Shown: positions 11,618 to 21,420, counted from the first letter of the stretch. The stretch: DNA of 64,000 nucleotides from Limnomonas spitsbergensis (GCA_037349105.1 JAYJMM010000027.1:1302001-1366000); one strand, 5' to 3'. Numbers and translations: made by a program. Notes: generated from the letters alone by a model not told the origin.

Positions 11618-13478
11618 CTGTGAGAAGGGGGCAGTTTCGGGACATGTGTTCCTTCAAAGAATGGGTAAGGTCTGATGCAAACCACGGTTCGTCCGTGTCA
11701 TGGGGGGGAGGGAGGCATGGCCATGCAGGTAGGTGTGCGAAGTGTTGGACATCTGAGGTGCATGTGAAGTCACATTGGTCGGGGGATTGGAGGGCGAGTG
11801 CATCACCCTTATCTGCGAGTTCATTGCCAATGATGCCGATGTGAGATTTGACCTTGTATATGTCAAAATGGTGGCGGAGGCGTAGCCTGGTAAGGATGAG
11901 AGCACGAATGTCGAGGAGAAGGGGGGCGTGCTTACATTCAAGCAAAGTGTGTGGGTGGCGAAGGGCCTTCTGCATATCATAGAGAGAAACCAAGGAGTAT
12001 GAGAAAATGGTAAGATCACCGGTGTGGTGTAAGGCGGCATGAGTGAGGGCAGCATGGATGCCAGCAAGCTCAACCCGTGTAACATTGTTGGTTTCAGCCC
12101 GGCCATCGGGGTGGACTGTGTAGGTAGTGGTGTCTTGAGTACAATAGAAGGCCGCACCCGTGGCTGTGCCTTTGCCAGGTGTAGATAGGGCCGAGCCATC
12201 GGTGTAATATGCCGGTATATCGTGCCAACGGAGGGGGTAGGAGGGGGCGTAGGGTGGAGGGGTTGTCGGGCTTGGCTGGGCTGAGGGTGGAGGTGCAAGG
12301 ATTGTGGTGGGCAGAGGAAGGAGATTTGCCTGGCCAAAACCGGGAGGGAGCAAGTAGCGAGAAGGGTGGGAGGAGCCCGGGGCCAAAGTGGGAGCAAGAT
12401 ATGGGAAAGTACGGGTTGTGTCCCCAAGAGTGTTGGAGATGAGGAGGAGGAGAAGGTCAAATTTCGGCATGCCTGCGTTAGCAATATCGGCCGGAGTGAG
12501 ATGGTCGGGGGGAAGAAAAGGTAAATGGGTGTGGTGGAGGTTGGTGTAAGAGATATGGCGATGGCCTGAGTTGAGGAGGGTCATGAATTTGGCCTGTTTC
12601 CAATTGGGAACAACGATGAAGATCGATGTAGGTATGTGGGGTTGTTTTTGAAGTGATGCCAACGACCATCGGATAGCTTTGAGTAGTGCAGGACCAGAAA
12701 AAGGAGGCTCAACCAAGGAGGTGCCTGTCCAAGGGGTGGAATAAGGTTGATAGAGAGCCCCAAATAAGCAGTCTTTCTCACGAAGTGAGGAATATTGAAG
12801 GGCTGAAAACGGGACAGAAAGGGGTGAAGAGAAACGGTGGACCGTGAGAGGCATGATAGCAGAGATATCAGTGTGGAGGCTGGCAGGATTGACCCAGTGG
12901 GCATTGATGGCAGGGGGGGGGAGTAGTGGTGAATGTTTGCCGGTGCGTGAGGTAATGTTGGGGCGTTGGGGAGAGGTATTGGAGAGGCGGTAACGGAGGA
13001 GTAAGGAGGCAAGATCGTGTACGAAAGACCCATCAGTGAGGCGTGCAAAGTCAATTGGGTGTGTGGTGCGGATGCGGTCATAGCACGCGCGTAGCCAGAG
13101 TAGGCGGCGGACAGGAATGTGACCAACGTAGGTGCCATTGGGTCGGTAGACAAATGCCCTATCGAGATGAGTCTGGGCCATAGAGGTAGAGAGGGTCGGC
13201 GTAGGGAAGGGTGTATGTGTGGTAGGATAACGGAGTCCAATTTGGATAGTGAAGGAGAGGGGTGGGAGGATGTCGTAATCGGGGTGAACTGGTGAGGTAT
13301 GGATGACGAGGTGGGAATCGATGAGTGATTGGTCAAGTAGATAATTGGGGTCTTCACCCGGAGGCGGGGGGAAAGGGGTGACCGAGGGAAAGGGATCCCT
13401 AGACCATGTGCCTTGCTGTTGGAGATTGGTGAGATGTGTGTTGAGGGGGTGAACCGGTTCAAGCGCAGTGTCAAGCAT
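11502..13478 (-). pseudogene. LINE RNase H segment
   Basis: About residues 420-560 form an RNase H domain: YYTDGSAL (first Asp, near 12200), VELAGIHAAL (Glu), then the position of the third acidic residue, and GNELADKG near the end. RNase H removes the RNA strand during reverse transcription. The third motif reads SYSLVSL where TDSLxSL is usual, so a catalytic Asp appears replaced by Tyr. The N-terminal 400 residues are Pro/Thr/Ser-rich linker. The frame ends at a TAG, but homology continues in the frame of 10550-11617, so a frameshift lies near 11500-11617. Confidence 0.6.
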
Positions 13479-14164
13479 GTGGAGGACATTGAGCGTGGCT
13501 GGAGGATGCAGCGTGTGGATCTGGGAGGTTGGAGGAGGAGGAAGGGGAGGGAGAGTTGTGTTATGTCGTGGGAAAAGTGTTGGTATGGGTAAGGAGTGGG
13601 GGGGGGGGAGGCAAGGATTGGAACGTGTGTGCCAGGAGTGAGCATGTGAAAGCAGGCATAATAAGTGGCCGTAGGATGGGCGGGAGGGAGGTAGACATAC
13701 GAGTCATAGTGCATGCTAGACCAAGCAGTGTTGGAAGAGGACGAGGAAGTGTGGCATGGGACGGACTGGGAGGGACTCGGGTACGGCGGGAGGGGACAGG
13801 TGGTGGGACGGGTGGGGGGGGGTATACGTGTAGGAGGTGATGCATGGGTGGGTGCGGCAGGGTCCGTGTAAAGTAAAGAGGATGCAATTTGCTGAAGGGA
13901 ATGATGTGTACCCTGGGGAATATGGGCGAAGTCATGAGCGACAGTAACCCGACGGGTATCTTCTGGAATGGGTGAGGCGAGGGTGTGTTGTTTGGCAAGT
14001 GGCAGAGCAATGCCGTGGAGAATGAGGGTCAGCTGATTGAGGGCCCGTTGTGCTTTGGCAAGATCCTCTGTCCGGGCTTTGTGTAAGAAAGCGTCACGAA
14101 GAGAGTTTGCCGGGATAAGGTAAGGGTGACAAGAGAGGCAAGGGAGACAATGCCGACATGCCAA
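13479..14164 (-). pseudogene. LINE linker segment in a third frame
   Basis: Between the RT and RNase H segments the plausible LINE frame is the one open from 14164 downward, a Pro/Thr/His-rich stretch without a domain. It overlaps the RT frame end (14029) and is replaced by the RNase H frame around 13480. These are two of the frame changes that inactivate this copy. Confidence 0.4.
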
Positions 14165-15766
14165 AGGGGGGAAAGGAAAGTATAGTCACTGATAGAGACG
14201 GGCATGGTATCGCCGCCAGGATGTGTTGGATGTAGGATGAGGATGAGTTGTTGAAGGAGATCGTTGCCGAGGAGGGGGATGATGCCGGAGGTGCTTTGGT
14301 GAAGAGTGATGTCGGCTTTGTGTAAGAGGGGGAGTTGGCGCAAGGGGAGGGGGTGAATATAGAAACTACGAGGGGTGCGTTGCAAGGGGATGGGGAGTGA
14401 GCCATGGAAGTGAATTTGAGAGTGCAACACGCCTCGAGTTAAAGGTCTGAGGTCACCGCTGTCATTGAGAGCGCGGGTGAGGGAGAGGGCAGAGATCTGA
14501 ATGTAATCGACAAGTAAGGAGGTGAGTCCAACCCCTCCACGATCGAGGGGTGTGTGGATGAGGGTTGTGGGGAAAGAGGGACCAAGGTTCATGCAGAGCC
14601 GAGCAATTTGGGCAAGTTGTTGATCAAGGGTAGCAATGTCGGCCAACGAGAAGGGGGCGATTGGGAAGCAATACGTGATCTTGGGTTTAAGGACATGTTC
14701 AAGAATGTTTAGAGCTTGTTGGGGCGGTAGATTGGCATTTATGAGTTGTCGGCCTTTAGTATAAATAGAGGAGCTGAGATGTTGGAGATGGTGGCGGACA
14801 TCGAGTGTCATGGTGATGTAGACACCAAGATATTTGTATGGTTTGTCAGGTGGATAGCATGGCACGGGCTGGCCATTGGCATGAAACTGGTCTTTTAATT
14901 GTTGCCGCAGACGGGTGTTATGACGGTCAAATGTATCTACAAGGCGGGTGAAACGATCTTTATGTAGGGCACCAGTGACCGCGCATTTAGAGGGGTTCAG
15001 GGTGAGGCCTGACCAGGAGCAGTAAGCGTCAACTTTACTGAGTTGTACCTGGAGGCGGTTGCGGCTGTGTGAGATAAGGGCTACGTCGTCAGCAAAAGCT
15101 GGGCAAGTGAGGGTAAACTTGCAGGGGTGAGATAAACCTTGACGTTGTGCACAAGAGGGTGTATAGCCGTGGCCTCCAACCTGTAGCCATCGAAGGAGGG
15201 GTTCGAGATAGATGAGAAAGATTAGGGGGGAAAGGGTATCGCCTTGGATGGTGCCCCTACCGACATGAACATCACGGGTGGCAAGGCAAGGGTGTTTTTG
15301 GAGAACGATGCGAGAGGTGGCATTGGTATAAATGTCTTGGATGACTGATATTGCGTCAGGTGGGAACCCGTGGTCGTCCATGATGCGTAGAAGTTGGGCA
15401 TGGTTGATGGTGTTGAAGGCACTAGAGAAGTCAATGTACAAGGCATATATGTTGCGGTTATGAGCACGAGCGTCTTCAAGGGCATGGACATATCGTTGGA
15501 GGTGCCGCATGGTGTGGTGCCCTGCACGAAAGCCCTCTTGAGATTGGCTAAGGATACCAAAATCTGCGGAGTAATCGGTGAGAACGGCAGTGACGAACCG
15601 TGTCCAAAGTTTGTAGATAGTGTTGTGCATGCCAATTGGACGTTTGTTTGTTAACCGACTGACATCCCCCCGTTTGTGGAGGAGAGTAGTAGTGGAAGAC
15701 TTCCATGAGGTGGGAGTGGTGCCTAAGATCCACATGAGGATAAACAGATTGTGCAAGGATGATTGG
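14029..15766 (-). pseudogene. LINE reverse transcriptase, N-terminus missing
   Basis: Open from the repeat junction down to a TGA at 14029. RT motifs in order: the KRPIGM palm-entry region (near residue 45), YIDFSSAF (motif A, Asp116), QGDTLSP (motif B, about 178-184) and AFADDVALIS (motif C, Asp230/Asp231). The catalytic Asp residues are intact. The thumb follows with GLTLNPSKC and YLGVYI-type segments. The first residues of the open frame come from the adjoining 230-bp repeat, so the original start and upstream endonuclease are lost. Confidence 0.75.
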
Positions 15767-15996
15767 TGTCGCACCATAAAGCAGTAACTGCAATACTATG
15801 GTAAATACCGTAAACTCCGGTCAGGACACCTTAGAGAGGTGTCCTCTACTCACAACTACGGTACATCACCGTACACTCATGCTCCTTGTACTACATACAA
15901 GAGCTTGTTAACAAGATGACAGTAACTGGAAGTCCCTAACTGGATGTCTCTGCCTAGAAGTCTCCGTCTCGTGGGTACCGCCCCTACTACTTTACT
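15767..15996 (-). repeat. 230-bp direct repeat, copy 1 (LTR-like)
   Basis: Near-identical to 16629-16858; the only difference I found is C/T in CACTCATG versus CACTTATG. On the + strand it starts TGTCGCACC, so on the minus strand it ends with CA as LTRs do; the other end (ACTTTACT) is not canonical. It abuts the LINE reverse transcriptase exactly at 15766/15767. Confidence 0.8.
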
Positions 15997-16540
15997 TCGC
16001 GATGTGCGCTTCAGGTCCGTGGCGGACTTCTTTCCTCACGGCAGTGATGGACGCCTACGGGCAGGCTCAGTGACTCTTCACTGGCTGCGAGTGCTCAGCG
16101 AGTTAAGCAGCTAACTGGTTATTTGTATGTATAGCAATTGACTTAGGTAGCGTAGGCCTTCTGGCCGTCTGGGCGCGATCCAGCTGGGCTATGTTAAGGG
16201 CACTTACCGCGCAACACGCGGTGAGGTAGACGGGACGTAGACTGCGTACTTCTTCTTCAGCAGGGTCTCGGTTCTCTACTGGGGTACTTGTCTCCAGCTA
16301 GATCAGCTGAGGCTGAGCTAGACTTGACTCGGGTTAAGGTACTGACTTAAGTGAAAGCTGCAGGTCTCGAAGACGGCCGGTGCTTGTTACAAATAGAGGC
16401 CTGTCCTTTAGAAAGGGACGTCGTAACTAGTTTAGGCAATTGCCGGGATACATGGACCCGGCAGGCCCAATTCAGTGTACGGAAGAACCTGTCAAATCAC
16501 CCTGCGTAAGCGGGTTTCTAGGTCTCAGCTCAAATCCGGA

Positions 16541-16565
16541 GACTCCGCAGAGAAGCTGCGGAGTC
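16541..16565. other. perfect hairpin, 10-bp arms
   Basis: GACTCCGCAG pairs with CTGCGGAGTC around a 5-base loop AGAAG. It lies in the 632-bp segment between the two 230-bp repeats and could structure an LTR transcript or act as a terminator-like element. No function is proven. Confidence 0.5.
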
Positions 16566-16596
16566 CCCGAGGCCGCTAACTGCGGTCTAAACGGTT

Positions 16597-16627
16597 CTGT
16601 CACGTATACTGTAATATACTGTGACAG
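16597..16627. other. 12-bp imperfect hairpin at repeat junction
   Basis: CTGTCAC-GTATA pairs with TATAC-T-GTGACAG with one bulged T. It ends two bases before the second 230-bp repeat, so it may mark an element terminus. Confidence 0.45.
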
Positions 16628-16628
16628 C

Positions 16629-16858
16629 TGTCGCACCATAAAGCAGTAACTGCAATACTATGGTAAATACCGTAAACTCCGGTCAGGACACCTTAGAGAG
16701 GTGTCCTCTACTCACAACTACGGTACATCACCGTACACTTATGCTCCTTGTACTACATACAAGAGCTTGTTAACAAGATGACAGTAACTGGAAGTCCCTA
16801 ACTGGATGTCTCTGCCTAGAAGTCTCCGTCTCGTGGGTACCGCCCCTACTACTTTACT
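16629..16858 (-). repeat. 230-bp direct repeat, copy 2 (LTR-like)
   Basis: Second copy of the repeat at 15767, with 632 bp between them. A purine tract on the minus strand lies directly next to its outer edge (16861-16876), as expected where a 3' LTR begins. It may therefore be the start of the 3' LTR of the minus-strand gypsy element, or one terminal repeat of a small non-autonomous element. No matching target duplication is visible at the outer flanks. Confidence 0.7.
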
Positions 16859-16860
16859 CG

Positions 16861-16876
16861 CCCCCCGCTCCCCAGC
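16861..16876 (-). other. candidate polypurine tract
   Basis: The minus strand reads GCTGGGGAGCGGGGGG immediately before the repeat that starts (minus sense) near 16858. Plus-strand synthesis of LTR elements is primed from such a tract next to the 3' LTR. Position and composition fit; the LTR border itself is not canonical. Confidence 0.4.
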
Positions 16877-17523
16877 GTTAAGCCCTCCAGGCATGCGCGG
16901 GGAGCCGGAAAAGGGGTGGTACTGAAAGAACTTCTGGAAAAATATGTACGTAGAAGCTCAAATCGTCTCAGCAAATCTGCCTGGTTCAGGCCTTCTTCAA
17001 ACATAACTAAAAAAAATCCACCGAGTCTCAGCTGAAGCGCAATGCGCAGAATCCTACAAATTCAAGCTGTTCAGCCCACTACTGGCTAGCAAACAGAGAA
17101 ATTGCAAAGTTATCAGGTCAAGCTAAGAACAACCGCTGCTCTCGCCCCACTGCGCCATAGCCGCCTGGTCTTCAATGGCCACAGGAATTGTGCGCCGTAG
17201 CAGCGTGATCCGCTCCCTACTGTGTTATCATTGCTCGAGTTGACTATTCTCCTCGCTCATCATCTTCATAACATATGTACTACCGTAGCCTTGCTGCTAT
17301 GGTGTTTTGAGAAACAAAATTTCACTATGCTGCTGCGATAGCTTGAACTCCACTCCTGCATCTTCCGTCTTCGGTCCGCTGGCTGCCGGCCCACTGCCTG
17401 CCGGGTACTAGGACAAGCCGCGCTGCATCTGCATTTCTGCTCTGTAGTCGCCTGCCCGCTCCTTGCCAGTTACGGCGTGGGTGACGTCACGTGCTCAGCG
17501 GCCTTGCCGCTCTGGGTTCGGCC
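16877..17523 (-). other. gypsy 3' untranslated region (probable)
   Basis: DNA between the end of the PHD-coding frame and the purine tract. No domain is visible on either strand. By position it is the 3' untranslated part of the gypsy element. Confidence 0.4.
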
Positions 17524-18207
17524 TCAGGTCTCGGTAAGCTCCTCAAGGGCTGACTCCTCTTCTTCCTTTGCTGCTTCCTTGGCCACCTTAGCCCTTCTTG
17601 TAACTGCTCTCGGGGTGACATTGGCCTCTCCCCGGCCGGTGGTGTACGAGATGTCATACAACCCGTTCGCCATTGGTCTTGCGATGCCCCGCTCCATTTG
17701 CCTTGTTGCTGGGTTGGTGGCCATGACTTCCACCTCAGGCCTGTCCATGACGTCGGCCTCCTGGGCTGTCCTGGCAGCCGCTCTGGCCGCTGGGCTCGGT
17801 CGCCCCTGGACCTGTAAACTGCGCTCCTCTGTGGGGGGCCCTGCTACTGCAGCGGGCCCAGCTCCTTTGTCATCAGGCGTGCAAGTTGGGCACAACCACT
17901 CGCCCTCAGGCACCCTCTCGAGGACTAGCACCAAGCAATCCATGTGCCAACCTGAATTGCAGGCATCACACAAAAGCATCACCTCTCCGCGATTAGGCAG
18001 CTGGCACACCTCGCATGACATGCTGTTATTGGGTCTGGTTCCACTGAAATCAACCACTTCCCTGAGGTTGGGCAAGTGGCATGGAGAACAATTGACAGCA
18101 TTCTCTGTTACTGTGAGGCCATCTGCCCTCTCCAACACCAAGGTTCCCGTCGCCCCCAGTGTTTTTACCCTTAGGATCTCAGGCCTGGCCTTGGGATCGA
18201 GGCTGCG
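17524..18207 (-). CDS. PHD-finger tail of the gypsy polyprotein
   Basis: In the same frame as integrase, directly after the TGA at 18208-18210. A C4HC3 PHD finger lies at about 17881-18015: Cys-x2-Cys, then CDAC, NSGWHMDC, and WLCPTC, with the conserved Trp before the last Cys pair. PHD fingers bind histone H3 tails, so the likely role is steering integration to particular chromatin, as chromodomains do in chromoviruses; that role is inferred. A half-copy (CSPCHLPNLREVV) sits just upstream and resembles the first Cys pair of the finger. The tail after it is acidic and Ala-rich and ends with TGA. An independent host PHD gene is less likely because the open frame is continuous with integrase. 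Confidence 0.7.
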   Translation of the reverse strand, partial: RSLDPKARPEILRVKTLGATGTLVLERADGLTVTENAVNCSPCHLPNLREVVDFSGTRPNNSMSCEVCQLPNRGEVMLLCDACNSGWHMDCLVLVLERVPEGEWLCPTCTPDDKGAGPAAVAGPPTEERSLQVQGRPSPAARAAARTAQEADVMDRPEVEVMATNPATRQMERGIARPMANGLYDISYTTGRGEANVTPRAVTRRAKVAKEAAKEEEESALEELTET

Positions 18208-18396
18208 TCACTCTGATGAATACTTTACATACACGTAATCTCCCTCTGCAAAACGCCTGACCTGGGGGACATACCCTCCCCCACGAATGCGTGCATATCG
18301 CAGCTTGTCGCGGTGCTGCGCAATTTTTAGATGCTCACCCGCGACTGGCAGTGCCTCTTTGATCCTGGCCACTCTGGCCAAGAGCAGGTCTGCTGC

Positions 18397-21300
18397 CTAC
18401 TCTGCTGTTGCCACCTTGGCTGTGCTCCAGAGGTCTGCCCCCACTCTGGAGGGGAAGGTGGGTCTCTGCCCGAACAGCACCTCGTACGGCGCCATGCGCG
18501 TGGCCTGCTGCGGCGAGCATCGGAAGCCTAGGGCTACCCAGGGCACCATCTTGTCCCAGGACTCGTCGCTGCTGCCCTCCTCGCAGCACTTGCGCAGGCC
18601 TGCCTTGAGGGTCTGGACAGCCCTCTCTGATAGCCCGTCTGCCTGGGGGTGGTTGGCAGAAGTGGTGCGGTGGTCAATGAAGCAGTCCAACAACATGTCC
18701 TGAAATTCACCCTGGAACTCTGTTCCCTGGTCTGTCACCACTTCTGCGCATCCCCCGAATCGTGCAACAACATTTTGAAAGAACGCTAAGGCCGTCACAT
18801 CAGACGCCTTGCTTGGAATGGGGATCAACTCCACCCATTTGGAGTAATGCTCCACACACACCATCACAAACCGATTGCCTCTGGAAGTGGTTGTGAATGG
18901 ACCACACAGGTCCACTCCCCACCGGAAAAACAACCCCTCAATGGGTAGTGGGTGCAGGTTGGGCTGTATGTGATTGAATGTGGACGCCCTGGCCCTGTCA
19001 CACACACCACATTCCTGCACTGCCTTCTTGACTGCTGCTCTGAGCCCCCGCCACCAATGCTGCTGCATGACCATGAAGGCCGTGCGGTGGCTGCCAAAAT
19101 GGCCCGTACCGGCATGGGCTGTCTGGATCACTGCAAGCCTGTCCTCTGGCCTGGGCACCACACAACGTCTACCGTCAGGCATGAGTCTCATCAGTACTCC
19201 TCCCCTCTCTGATTCCCACTGGAATGGCGCCGCTCTGCGCTGTATTCTGGTCTGTTCTCCTAGCTCTGTTCCCTGAACATATGTCTTCTCACGGAGAAAC
19301 CTCAATACAGGTTCATCTGCCCACACATCAACCCTGACCGATGGTCCTGCAGGGCATCCTGGCGGGTCCTTCTCACTCTCTGTGTCCCTGGTCACCATGA
19401 TTTCAACATCAACTTGTTCCTCAGGTGTGTTCCCACCTGGTTCCTGTGCCGCGTCGGCCCAGTCTGCCGCAGCCGATTCTCCCAGGCACTGCCTGTATGA
19501 CGCGGCCACTTCTCCGCTGCCAGAGCATGCGTTTCCTGCTGTAGCAAGGGCATAGTGGCTGGACATTAAAGTTGCACCCAGCACTGGGTCCCAGTCCGGG
19601 CCTGGCAGCCTTGCCCTGCGTTTCAATTCCTCTGGTATGATGTTAGCACACTCAAGTGCCACATTGAGCCATGCACCTAGTGCCCACGAATCCATGCACC
19701 TGCCCAAGGCCGCCCTCCTGGCCGCCTCTGGGAAGTCTGGGCGCGGCAATGTGGACCCCATAGCGTACCCCATGGCTCGCTCACGCTCGTTTGCATTGGG
19801 CTCCTGCAAGTCCCCCATGGGTCTGTACACCATCCCACTTTGCCCGTTCCGAAAAGAATATGATGAGGGCGTGGCCATCAGACACGGCAGCACCTTCCTG
19901 GGCTGTCCTGTTACGTTGATGCGGTACCCCCCATTGTCCGGACATGAGACTACCTGGGCCTTGCTGCCCTTGTCCAGAATGTCGTCTACTATCCCCCCGT
20001 GGGGTCTGGTCGACGCACGAATCACAAACTCAATATCTGCTGCATGGGCGATATTCCCCCAATATTTGCGGGTGCGATGGGCGTCAGACCCCACCTGCGC
20101 TGCGTCAAACAATGCCGGTGTTCCCAGGATCCTGCACACCTCCTGAAAAGCCTCAACACTGGCCTTCACACTCTTCTGATTCAATTGCATTGCCACATTC
20201 TCAATCAGGTACGCTGGCGGCCCAGGCCCCTGCAGGAACTGTAGTGTACCCAGCAGCTTGACTAACGGGAAGAAAGACTTGCTTCTCTCTCCCTCGAGCC
20301 CCCGCCCCTTGCCTGTCGACGAGAGGTCCTGGCACTCCCAGCCTGCTACCATGAACCACTGGCGCCCATCCTGGGCGCCCGCCTCCTGGAGGTACTTCGC
20401 CGTAATGGCAAATACATCTTGGGGCAACGCTCTGAACGCCTTATCAAACGCTTTGACCGGAAACAACTGAGGGTATCTCCTGTGCAACTGCACCAGGCAA
20501 CCCCCTGCGATCTCTCTGACTTCCTCACTGATATCAGCATACACGTACTGCACCACTGGGATACCCGCCCTAAGCACCATTTCCAGCCCTGAGCACATAC
20601 CTCCAAAGGGCTCGAAAAGGACGACTCCCTCGGTCTCCATGGCCCGCACAGCCCCACTCGACAGGCAAGCTGTGTCCAGGCCTGCATGTAAGTGATGGGG
20701 CGTCACCCGAGGCAGGTCAGCAAGAACATCACTGATCATTGTCCTGGCCCGCTCCTTGTTGCTGAATGCCTGTTCTGCCGTACTGACAGGCTGCGCCTGC
20801 TCATCATCGTCAGTGGCGGCAGAGGATATCTCCTGCCCCACCGGCGCTGTCACGCAAGCTGCCTCTGCAGCTCTCAGTATCTGTACTCTTCTTCTGCCCT
20901 CCTGTGCCATGCGCACCATCTGGTCTGCATGCCACTGGTTCACTCTGCCCAACCCCGTGAGTAAAGCTACTTGTTTCCCACCTGCCTCCTCCTGGACTGC
21001 TGGCTCGGGAGCGGCTATATCGAGCCTGGCCCCCGTGCGGTCAGCTGAGGATGGGAGTGGCGATCTGGACGGGATGTCCGCATTCTGGTGGCATGCCCCT
21101 GAGCGGTGGACAATGGTAATGTCCAGCTCTTGAAGCATGAGAGCCCACCTAGCATGCTGGCCCACCAACGTCTGATTGTCCATGAGGTAAGTGAGCGGCT
21201 CATGGTCAGTGATGAGATGCACCTTGCACCCAAACAGCATGTGGCGGTATGTGCGTGCTGCATACACTGCGGCCAGCATCTCCCCCTGGAACGAGGAATA

Positions 21301-21420
21301 GTTCCTCTCGCTCTTGTTCAGGGATCTGGACGTGCATGCCACCATATACTCCCGCCCGCTGTCATCACACTGCCCTAGCACGGCGCCTATGCCTTGCTTA
21401 GAGAAATCTGTGTACAACAA
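18397..21420 (-). CDS. gypsy RNase H - cytosine methyltransferase - integrase
   Basis: Residues 1-120 are RNase H (Asp5 in YTDFS, Glu47, Asp72, then HQNAD). Residues about 265-590 are a cytosine methyltransferase. Residues about 765-1007 are integrase, with a His774/His778/Cys804/Cys807 zinc finger and a DDE core at Asp837, Asp897 and Glu932 (34 residues between the last two). The frame extends upstream to a TAG at 21463-21465, linking it to RT, and downstream past a TAG at 18397-18399 through a further 62 codons of integrase C-terminus to a TGA at 18208. The methyltransferase sits where gypsy elements normally have only a linker. All core catalytic residues of RNase H and integrase are present. 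Products would act in the virus-like particle and then in the nucleus. Confidence 0.88.
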   Translation of the reverse strand: MLYTDFSKQGIGAVLGQCDDSGREYMVACTSRSLNKSERNYSSFQGEMLAAVYAARTYRHMLFGCKVHLITDHEPLTYLMDNQTLVGQHARWALMLQELDITIVHRSGACHQNADIPSRSPLPSSADRTGARLDIAAPEPAVQEEAGGKQVALLTGLGRVNQWHADQMVRMAQEGRRRVQILRAAEAACVTAPVGQEISSAATDDDEQAQPVSTAEQAFSNKERARTMISDVLADLPRVTPHHLHAGLDTACLSSGAVRAMETEGVVLFEPFGGMCSGLEMVLRAGIPVVQYVYADISEEVREIAGGCLVQLHRRYPQLFPVKAFDKAFRALPQDVFAITAKYLQEAGAQDGRQWFMVAGWECQDLSSTGKGRGLEGERSKSFFPLVKLLGTLQFLQGPGPPAYLIENVAMQLNQKSVKASVEAFQEVCRILGTPALFDAAQVGSDAHRTRKYWGNIAHAADIEFVIRASTRPHGGIVDDILDKGSKAQVVSCPDNGGYRINVTGQPRKVLPCLMATPSSYSFRNGQSGMVYRPMGDLQEPNANERERAMGYAMGSTLPRPDFPEAARRAALGRCMDSWALGAWLNVALECANIIPEELKRRARLPGPDWDPVLGATLMSSHYALATAGNACSGSGEVAASYRQCLGESAAADWADAAQEPGGNTPEEQVDVEIMVTRDTESEKDPPGCPAGPSVRVDVWADEPVLRFLREKTYVQGTELGEQTRIQRRAAPFQWESERGGVLMRLMPDGRRCVVPRPEDRLAVIQTAHAGTGHFGSHRTAFMVMQQHWWRGLRAAVKKAVQECGVCDRARASTFNHIQPNLHPLPIEGLFFRWGVDLCGPFTTTSRGNRFVMVCVEHYSKWVELIPIPSKASDVTALAFFQNVVARFGGCAEVVTDQGTEFQGEFQDMLLDCFIDHRTTSANHPQADGLSERAVQTLKAGLRKCCEEGSSDESWDKMVPWVALGFRCSPQQATRMAPYEVLFGQRPTFPSRVGADLWSTAKVATAE
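19651..20628 (-). other. C5 cytosine methyltransferase domain (DNMT3/DRM-like)
   Basis: Motif I is LFEPFGGMCSGLEM (AdoMet binding). Motif IV is GWECQDLSSTGKG with catalytic Cys363, where the usual Pro-Cys is Glu-Cys; the DLS and following GLEGERS-x-FF resemble DNMT3. Motif VI is IENVAMQ (Glu-Asn-Val at 407-409). Motif VIII is HRTRKYWGN. The C-terminal part has RERAMGY and RAALGRCMDSWALGAWL, matching the DNMT3/DRM motif IX-X region. The family transfers a methyl group from AdoMet to cytosine C5. Cytosine methyltransferases captured by retrotransposons are documented in charophyte algae and dinoflagellates, with de novo CG methylation shown for some. The substrate of this copy is unknown. Confidence 0.88.

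Larger units (their letters stand above)
10440..15766 (-). mobile_element. 5'-truncated non-LTR retrotransposon (LINE), Dualen/RandI-like layout
   Basis: Read on the minus strand the order is reverse transcriptase, a Pro-rich linker, RNase H, a CCHC knuckle and a PD-(D/E)xK-like segment. An RT with RNase H followed by CCHC and a restriction-like endonuclease is the layout of Dualen/RandI elements described in Chlamydomonas, which also carry an APE endonuclease upstream. The 5' part with RT motif 0 and any APE is missing: homology stops where the 230-bp repeat begins at 15767. Coding moves through three frames, so this copy is dead. The 3' boundary near 10440 is approximate. Confidence 0.7.

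Noticed and set aside
13529..13840. Gly/Arg-rich + strand ORF inside the LINE
   Set aside because: Antisense of the Pro-rich LINE linker, with no domain.
15767..16858. Firm TRIM element call
   Set aside because: No primer-binding site and no matching target duplication at 15762-15766 and 16859-16863, so it is left as an ambiguous LTR structure.
17881..18015. Independent host PHD-finger gene
   Set aside because: The frame is open and continuous with the integrase C-terminus except for one TGA, and no separate promoter or intron pattern is visible.
19637..20146. Long + strand ORF opposite the methyltransferase
   Set aside because: GC-rich antisense shadow of a coding frame with conserved motifs; its own protein has none.
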